This document shows positions 58,831-64,000 of a stretch of 64,000 bases of DNA, piece after piece. The DNA is from Gordonibacter sp034932485 (GTDB lineage Bacteria; Actinomycetota; Coriobacteriia; Coriobacteriales; Eggerthellaceae): NCBI GenBank assembly GCA_034932485.1, contig JAYFOQ010000015.1, positions 1-64,000 on the forward strand. The letters are read 5' to 3'. The notes beneath the pieces were generated by a model. The model was not told the origin of the DNA, made no database searches, and worked only from the letters and a program-made list of their open reading frames with translations. Positions within the stretch are counted from its first letter, which is position 1. Every line of letters starts with the position of its first letter. The position numbers and the translations under genes are program-made.

Positions 58831-59709
58831 GTGTCTTTTGCTATGGGCAGTGCGAAGCTATGGAGTGCGTCGTGTTTTCGTTGGCGTGATCTTCCCACCT
58901 TGCAGGAGTTATTCAACTCTTGTGATCGCGCGCTACTCGAGCAGGTTGTAATCGAAGATTTTGCCTGTCGGGACAAACAGATTAGTAAGAAGCGCTACGC
59001 AGCTATGCAAAGCAGGCTAGCTGCATCACTTGATGTTATGGAATCACTTACTCTTGCGCAAAAGTCGAGTAAAAGTTGGTTGCTTGCTCCGCGAGGTTCG
59101 TATCTACTAAACGCGCAAAAAGGATCGATCTCGTGGCGGTTGCATATGGCGCTTGTTCCTCGGTGTCACTCTGGAACCTTCAAACGGTTTATTCAAAACG
59201 AAAAGGACCTTGTCGCCTCGTGCAGTCAAGTTGACAAAACCAAAAAGCAGAGGAGTCGTGCGGCAACGTGCTCTCGGGGACGTACGTGCGATGGGCAGTT
59301 TGAAGCTTTGGTTGCACGAAGTTATACGCTCGTTCCCTGGGAAGAGACACTTGCGTATAAGGTGTGGCTCGGGGGAGATTGGTGTTGCCGAGAGCGGTAT
59401 GTTGCATTGTCGAGTGCATTTTGGGAAATGACGTTTTTTGGCTTTGAGTATGATCGGGCGCAAGCACGTATGGTACGAGAAAAGGCAGTTCGCGCAACGG
59501 AGCCTTCGGAGGCAAGTGCGGTTAGAAGACCACTTGAAAGCCGCTTCGAAAAGTCCTCGGACGTTTATGGTTTAAGGCCGCCCAATCTCTTTGTTCAAAA
59601 GGACCAAAGGAGGATGGTTCAACGTGTCGCAGTGCTAAACAATAATGAAAATCTTGCCTTCTGCGAGAGATTGCTTGATCTGTCTCAAAGGTTAGAGAGA
59701 AATGGATAA
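58831..59709 (+). CDS. unknown protein behind an SOS-type promoter
   Basis: About 292 residues from GTG 58831, with AAGGAAA upstream; the frame stays open back to a GTG at 58705 but that part looks non-coding. No signal peptide or membrane helix is visible. The N-terminal 'LPTLQELFNSCDRALLEQVVIEDF' and the C-terminal 'WEETLAYKVWLG' and 'SAFWEMTFFGFEYDRAQARMV' vaguely recall the DUF6557 family of short Firmicutes and Eggerthella proteins, but I am not sure. The middle is basic and Ser/Arg/Lys-rich (about 175-205). It is followed after two bases by a Phd-like small gene. The LexA box suggests a DNA-damage response role such as toxin or repair factor. Confidence 0.55.
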   Translation: MSFAMGSAKLWSASCFRWRDLPTLQELFNSCDRALLEQVVIEDFACRDKQISKKRYAAMQSRLAASLDVMESLTLAQKSSKSWLLAPRGSYLLNAQKGSISWRLHMALVPRCHSGTFKRFIQNEKDLVASCSQVDKTKKQRSRAATCSRGRTCDGQFEALVARSYTLVPWEETLAYKVWLGGDWCCRERYVALSSAFWEMTFFGFEYDRAQARMVREKAVRATEPSEASAVRRPLESRFEKSSDVYGLRPPNLFVQKDQRRMVQRVAVLNNNENLAFCERLLDLSQRLERNG

Positions 59710-59711
59710 AC

Positions 59712-59891
59712 ATGGACAATCAAAATCAAAAGACGAGTCTCTGCGAATTGGCGAAGCAGGCCTGTCGTTCCAATACTCCTGTTATTGCGACTGTCGATGG
59801 TAACGAAATAGTAATTATGACATCTTCGGTACTTGAGGCGCTTCTTTATGATCGGATGATTCTGGAGGCATACCATAAAGAATTTTGCTGA
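59712..59891 (+). CDS. Phd/YefM antitoxin-like small protein
   Basis: A 59-residue protein encoded directly after the unknown gene (start two bases beyond its stop). It has the short pattern of Phd-type antitoxins: helix 'CELAKQAC', strand 'PVIATVDGNEIVIM' and helix 'SSVLEALLYDRMILEAYH'. The resemblance is to the N-terminal Phd domain only. The ATG has GGATAA just upstream and overlaps the end of the previous gene's stop region. It may regulate or neutralise the upstream protein. The assignment rests on pattern, not on a database search. Confidence 0.5.
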   Translation: MDNQNQKTSLCELAKQACRSNTPVIATVDGNEIVIMTSSVLEALLYDRMILEAYHKEFC

Positions 59892-59920
59892 AAGGGGGTT
59901 GGTGTCTGGGTGGCTTCAAA

Positions 59921-59956
59921 AAAGTAAAGACACCCAGGAGGTGTCTTTACTTTCGA
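59921..59956. terminator. bidirectional terminator
   Basis: AAAGTAAAGACAC and GTGTCTTTACTTT form a 13-bp perfect stem with a seven-base loop, flanked by A and T runs on both strands. It separates the two-gene unit from the convergent FKBP gene. Confidence 0.85.
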
Positions 59957-59978
59957 TCTCTATTTGAATATTTCGCAG

Positions 59979-60407
59979 CTAATCAGCGATTTCCACGATC
60001 TCGATCTCGAAAGTGAGGTCTTTGCCAGCGAGTTCGTGATTCATGTCGAACGTGGCAATGCCGTCTTCGATAGACTCAACGAATACGGGGAAAGGCTGAC
60101 CCCCTGGTCCGCGCATGTAAACCGTCTGTCCCACGGGAAGCTGATCGCCGTTGGGAATTTGGTCGACAGGTACTTTCTGAACCATGTCTTCGCGACGCTC
60201 GCCGTAAGCCTCAGCAGCCGGAATGTGTACCGTTTTCTTTTCGCCTAGAGCCATGTCCTTTACGGCATTGTCAAAACCAGCGATCATCTGACCCGCACCG
60301 CAGGTAAACTCGATGGGTTCGCCACGATCAACCGACGAATCGAACTTTGTGCCATCGTCCAACGTGCCGGTGTAGTGGGCCTTAACCTGCTTGCCTTCAT
60401 TGCTCAT
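59979..60407 (-). CDS. FKBP-type peptidyl-prolyl isomerase, SlyD-like
   Basis: A 142-residue SlyD-type FKBP: 'VKAHYTGTLDDGTKFDSSVDRGEPIEFTCGAGQMIAGFDNAV' begins the FKBP fold, the insert-in-flap domain lies at about 70-115, and 'FDMNHELAGKDLTFEIEIVEI' closes it. It accelerates prolyl isomerisation and holds unfolded chains in the cytoplasm. The His-rich metal-binding tail of E. coli SlyD is missing. It is downstream of a second, more diverged FKBP on the same strand. Confidence 0.92.
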   Translation of the reverse strand: MSNEGKQVKAHYTGTLDDGTKFDSSVDRGEPIEFTCGAGQMIAGFDNAVKDMALGEKKTVHIPAAEAYGERREDMVQKVPVDQIPNGDQLPVGQTVYMRGPGGQPFPVFVESIEDGIATFDMNHELAGKDLTFEIEIVEIAD

Positions 60408-60499
60408 AAATGAGCTCCTCTCGCGTAATAAACAGTAGAGCTAGTCTACCTTAGCGATGTGTCTTGTCGCTTCTCGGCCAGAAAACTCACTCCAAGATG

Positions 60500-60955
60500 T
60501 CACAAGTTTGTTGCTGCGCGTGACCGATTTGGCAAATCATATACGTCGAGAAGCGTTATTTCGAAGTTGAGCGCCTTGGCAATAGCGTCGTGGTTTCGGT
60601 CGAATACTGCTTTGTCTTCAGTTAACTCGATGAGGCGCGCTGGATAAGTTTGACCAGTCGGATCTTCTAAGTTTACCATCTCTCCAACAATGAGCTTGAC
60701 GTGCTCTGGTATCTTCGCTCGTTGAACTTCAACAACGCGTTCGTCTGTGTGCTCTTCGTACGCTTCGTTCGCGCCAACGCGTGCGGTCTTTGTCTCGCCG
60801 ATGGACATGCTGCATACCGTTTCGATAAAAACCGGCGGCATCCAACCCGCGATACAGGGAAATTCGATAGGCTGCTCTCTTTGGTCGATAAAAATAGCCC
60901 CATCATCGAAAAATCCCTTGTATGCGACGCGTACCATTTTTCCCGTATGATCCAT
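60500..60955 (-). CDS. diverged FKBP/SlyD-like protein
   Basis: A 151-residue relative of the downstream SlyD-like gene with the same framework ('MVRVAYKGFFDDGAIFIDQREQPIEFPC', 'VFDRNHDAIAKALNFEITLLDV') but with less conserved flap and active-site surroundings, for example 'IAGWMPPVFIETVCSM' in place of 'GAGQMIAGFDNAVKDM'. It may be a chaperone without isomerase activity. ATG 60955 has GGAAGGG upstream; an upstream in-frame ATG at 60997 is less likely. It lies between gshA and slyD-like genes. Confidence 0.82.
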   Translation of the reverse strand: MDHTGKMVRVAYKGFFDDGAIFIDQREQPIEFPCIAGWMPPVFIETVCSMSIGETKTARVGANEAYEEHTDERVVEVQRAKIPEHVKLIVGEMVNLEDPTGQTYPARLIELTEDKAVFDRNHDAIAKALNFEITLLDVYDLPNRSRAATNL

Positions 60956-60997
60956 AGTGGCCCTTCCGTGATTATCTTTAACCTTATAGGTCGACAA

Positions 60998-62314
60998 TTA
61001 GCTTTGTTGTTCTGCTAGACTGGCCAAAGTGATGTGTTGAGCTGTCAATTGGGCTAGGGGTTCGAGGTAGGTACGTTCGTGTTCAGGTAATCCACACCCG
61101 CTCATCTCTATAATATGATCCACTAAGGCGGCGACGGGGTGTCCGTAGACTTCAGCATCGTAACCACGTGCCATGAGCGCGTTTTTTGCTTCTTCGAATG
61201 CAGTAGCGTCGACATCGGCAAACAACTCGTCGAGTGCATCGAGGTTTTTCAAGCTATAAAACAATCCTTTGATAAGTGCGGCGTAGGCGATAACGTAGGG
61301 GATGGGTAGTGCATCGGCGGGCCTGATCTCAATATAGGTTTTCAGTCGCACATCGTTAAAAAACATAGACACAGCATGCTCTACTTCACTGCGTGTCATA
61401 GTGCGTTGTGCGTATATGTCGCCAAAGGTGCGCGCAGAATAGCACCATTGTTCTTTGCGGCAAGGAATAAGAATGGCAGGGGTATCGAGAATATACTCAG
61501 CATAGCGGCGCAGATCAAAATCGGGATCAAGCACCCCGGGTACGAGGCCGCAACGCTTTGGGTCGCAGTGCTGCCATATTTCGGTACGTACCAGTTGGTG
61601 GGTACGCGGCGCCCCTTCGAACGCGGGTGTGTTGTCGCACATAAGAGAAAACAGGGGAACTAAGGCATACGCCAAGCGCAGCTTACGCAGACAGTCGGAT
61701 ACCGAATAATAGTCGATGGAAACCTGGGTTGAGGCACTGCCGCGCATCATGCGGGGTCCGAATGGGCCAATTTCTCCCAAGTATAAATTCATAAATTGGT
61801 AGCGACGCTTAGGGATAAGTTCAAGGCTTTTGGCGGTTGCTGTGGGGTGATATCCTTGAGTTAGAACTTGCTGTCCTACCGGCGTGAGTATATCGGAAAG
61901 CTGGTGTTCGAAGGTTTCGAATGTTCGATATGCTTCTTCGAGACCCTCGAAAGGCCCAGCAGATAGTTCCAGCTGAGCTGCCGGCTCGATAGTAACGGCC
62001 TCGCCGGGTCGCGCTACGCCTAGGAGATCTCCTTCGGGGTCGTAGGTTGTTTGGGGGAAGGTTTCTTTTAATTGACCAAGTAGCCACTCCACACCATGAG
62101 GGCCATGGTAGGAAACGGGGCTTTTGTCATTGTTTACAATAGTGTGCTCAAGTTCTATGCCTACCTCGCCTGGTTCATCCGCGCCAATAATGCCGCTCTC
62201 GAAGTAAGATACGATGGCGTCGACATTACTTTTGCGTGCCGGCTGAGGTCGGTCGAGATTGGTCGCGCCTCCTGCTGTGGGCCTCGATGGCGCTGCTGTG
62301 GCTGTTTTCTTCAT
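60998..62314 (-). CDS. gshA: glutamate-cysteine ligase
   Basis: A 438-residue ligase of the actinobacterial/GCS2 type: 'GEVGIELEHTIVNNDKSPVSYHG' (glutamate and metal site), 'DPEGDLLGVARPGEAVTIEPAAQLELSAGPFEGLEEAY' (active-site Glu residues), and 'LIPKRRYQFMNLYL'. It joins Glu and Cys to gamma-glutamylcysteine. No glutathione synthetase gene is seen nearby, so the product may be gamma-glutamylcysteine itself or feed ergothioneine-like thiols. Divergent from the sugar dehydratase gene. Confidence 0.88.
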   Translation of the reverse strand: MKKTATAAPSRPTAGGATNLDRPQPARKSNVDAIVSYFESGIIGADEPGEVGIELEHTIVNNDKSPVSYHGPHGVEWLLGQLKETFPQTTYDPEGDLLGVARPGEAVTIEPAAQLELSAGPFEGLEEAYRTFETFEHQLSDILTPVGQQVLTQGYHPTATAKSLELIPKRRYQFMNLYLGEIGPFGPRMMRGSASTQVSIDYYSVSDCLRKLRLAYALVPLFSLMCDNTPAFEGAPRTHQLVRTEIWQHCDPKRCGLVPGVLDPDFDLRRYAEYILDTPAILIPCRKEQWCYSARTFGDIYAQRTMTRSEVEHAVSMFFNDVRLKTYIEIRPADALPIPYVIAYAALIKGLFYSLKNLDALDELFADVDATAFEEAKNALMARGYDAEVYGHPVAALVDHIIEMSGCGLPEHERTYLEPLAQLTAQHITLASLAEQQS

Positions 62315-62442
62315 GTAACGAGCTCCTGAAACTTAACTAATCGGTGCAATGGTAGGTTACTTTGTATACAATACCCTTTTGGTTGCCGCGTAAATTGGCA
62401 ATATCGTTTCATTTCGCACAACCCTACGAGACGAGGGTGGGT

Positions 62443-64000
62443 TTGGACGCTCATATCACAAAAAGAACAGCCCTACTGCTGTTCTTAGACATAACCGTGA
62501 CATATGTTGCCTACTGGCTTGCATCGCTTTTGGGCGCTGTTGAGGACGAAGTGTTCACCAGTACGGAAATATTTTTTGTACTGGGCATCGTGGCACTTAT
62601 CAATGTGGCGGTGTTAGGCGTGTTTCGCCTGTACAACAACTTATGGGAATATGCCAGCATTGACGAGGCCATGCAGATTGTTCTTGCCGTGGTTTTGGCA
62701 ACACTCGTAGGTGCTGTGGTGCTTTGGGTTATGGATGCGCGTTTGCCCATTCGAGTTTCTTTTGTAGCTTGCTTCCTGCTCATTTTCTTCATGGGTGGTA
62801 TTAGACTTGTGTATCGGGTGGTGCGGCAGAAGCGTCGTGCGCTGGGGTCGGAGCAACTCGTTTGCGACCGACTACGCACACTTGTCGTTGGTGCTGGCGA
62901 GACCGGCTCGCTTGCTATTGGTCGTATGGCTTCCAAAGATCCAAACATGCCTGGTATCCCTATCGTGGCTACCGACGACGACCCGTCAAAGCGCGGGCAG
63001 AGAGTTCATGGCGTAAAGGTAGAAGGAACCACTAACGATATCGTCGACTTGGTAGATAAATACGACATCAAGCAAATTGTTGTGGCCATTCCGTCCTCTA
63101 CCCTTGAAGAGCGTAAACGCATTTACGGCGAATGCACGAAGACCGATTGTAAGCTGCGCACCTTGCCGAATATTCGTGAGCTATCCCTCGATGAGATTGG
63201 TGAGGTTCGTTTACGTGATGTCGATGTGGCCGATTTGCTAGGCCGCGAGGAAATAGTGCTGAATACCCGCGCTGTTTCGGGTTATATTGCCGGAGAAACA
63301 GTGCTCGTTACCGGTGGAGGTGGCTCAATTGGCTCGGAGTTGTGCCGCCAACTGTGCAAGGTGGCTCCGGCGCGTATTGTTATTTTTGATATCTACGAGA
63401 ATGATGCCTACATGCTCCGCAACGAGCTTTTGGCAGAATACGACGACATCGAAATTGTTATTGAGATTGGCAATGTATGCGATCAAGGCCGGGTCAATGA
63501 GGTGTTCGCAAAATATCTCCCCGGTGCTGTGTTTCATGCTGCTGCCCATAAGCACGTGCCCCTTATGGAGGCTGCTCCGCGTGAAGCGCTGCGCAACAAT
63601 GTGTTTGGTACCTTGAATGTTGTGCGTGCTGCCGACGCATCGGGTGCCGCGCGTTTCATTTTCATCTCCACCGACAAAGCGGTGAATCCTACGAGCGTTA
63701 TGGGTGCCACCAAGCGCATGGGTGAGATGGTTATGCAGTATTATGCCCGCACATCAAAAACCATCTTTTCGGCTGTGCGCTTTGGCAATGTATTGGGTAG
63801 TAATGGTAGTGTCATTCCTGTGTTCCAGAGGCAGATTGCTGCGGGTGGTCCGGTAACGGTCACTCATCCCGATATTGAACGTTTCTTTATGACCATACCG
63901 GAAGCATCGCGCTTGGTTATTCAGGCGGGAGGTATGGCGCATGGCGGCGAGATATTCATTTTAGATATGGGCGAGCCGGTGAAGATTGTTGACCTAGCAA
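62443..64000 (+). CDS. membrane-bound NDP-sugar 4,6-dehydratase (CapD/FlaA1-like), partial
   Basis: At least 519 residues, running off the right edge. Four N-terminal membrane helices (about 8-110) lead to a CoA-binding-like domain with 'LRTLVVGAGETGSLAIGRM', then an SDR-type epimerase/dehydratase domain with 'TGGGGSIGSELCRQL', 'VFHAAAHKHVPLMEAAP' and 'ISTDKAVNPTSVMGATKRMGEM' (Met-x3-Lys in place of Tyr-x3-Lys, as in this family). It makes 4-keto-6-deoxy sugars for surface polysaccharide. TTG 62443 has GAGGG five bases upstream; GTG 62437 is possible. Confidence 0.9.
   Translation, partial: MDAHITKRTALLLFLDITVTYVAYWLASLLGAVEDEVFTSTEIFFVLGIVALINVAVLGVFRLYNNLWEYASIDEAMQIVLAVVLATLVGAVVLWVMDARLPIRVSFVACFLLIFFMGGIRLVYRVVRQKRRALGSEQLVCDRLRTLVVGAGETGSLAIGRMASKDPNMPGIPIVATDDDPSKRGQRVHGVKVEGTTNDIVDLVDKYDIKQIVVAIPSSTLEERKRIYGECTKTDCKLRTLPNIRELSLDEIGEVRLRDVDVADLLGREEIVLNTRAVSGYIAGETVLVTGGGGSIGSELCRQLCKVAPARIVIFDIYENDAYMLRNELLAEYDDIEIVIEIGNVCDQGRVNEVFAKYLPGAVFHAAAHKHVPLMEAAPREALRNNVFGTLNVVRAADASGAARFIFISTDKAVNPTSVMGATKRMGEMVMQYYARTSKTIFSAVRFGNVLGSNGSVIPVFQRQIAAGGPVTVTHPDIERFFMTIPEASRLVIQAGGMAHGGEIFILDMGEPVKIVDLA

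Overview
The window looks like a chromosomal segment from a member of the Coriobacteriia, most likely an Eggerthellaceae such as Cryptobacterium or Slackia. This is inferred from mid-range GC content, a Gram-positive-type tad pilus locus without a secretin gene, and a Tat-exported fumarate-reductase-like flavoprotein divergent from a LuxR regulator with a polytopic membrane domain. No rRNA, CRISPR array or intact insertion sequence was seen. One tRNA (Leu-UAA) is present.

1-14.4 kb is one long + strand tad (Flp pilus) locus. Its tightly packed and often overlapping genes encode small Flp-type pilins, at least six TadE/TadG-type pseudopilins, a prepilin peptidase, CpaB, the CpaF/TadA ATPase, TadB and TadC. 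It ends in a Tat-signal protein with ricin-type, Ig-like and InlB-like repeats, a candidate adhesin. A DUF192 protein and a zinc-ribbon protein are embedded in it.

14.5-19.9 kb holds an ABC-2 exporter (one ATPase, two permeases) divergent from a NarL-family kinase/regulator pair, with a perfect inverted repeat between them. 20-23.7 kb has a free-standing NrdD-type glycyl-radical domain protein, a short ModE-like regulator, threonine synthase and an ApgM-type phosphomutase likely to serve as homoserine kinase. 23.9-28.4 kb is iron uptake (feoA, feoA, feoB, a Cys-rich FeoB-associated protein and a DtxR-like regulator), with a perfect parS site inside it. 28.5-33.7 kb holds a DivIC-like protein, Ppx/GppA, tRNA-Leu, and an ECF sigma factor with a DUF4179 protein behind a sigma-type promoter, followed by a structured RNA candidate.

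33.9-46.2 kb is more accessory: an EF-G-like GTPase, a hydroxysteroid-dehydrogenase-like SDR with a SnoaL-like partner, LytTR/DUF3021 with an upstream LytTR site, yjdF behind its riboswitch, a MITE-like inverted repeat next to an AbiEi/nuclease-like gene, and a minus-strand cluster with GNAT, WYL, two GyrI-like proteins and an SPL-like radical SAM protein. 46.4-54.7 kb holds two exported cell-wall proteins, pheST behind a T-box leader, a DedA/VTT membrane protein and methionine aminopeptidase. 54.8-64 kb has the flavoprotein/LuxR pair, a possible SOS-controlled two-gene operon (unknown 334-codon ORF plus a Phd-like small protein), two FKBP-like isomerases with glutamate-cysteine ligase, and a nucleotide-sugar dehydratase that runs off the right edge.

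The best candidates for something undescribed are the LexA-box-linked two-gene unit at 58.65-59.9 kb, the free-standing glycyl-radical domain at 20 kb, and the structured RNAs at 27.7 and 33.7 kb.
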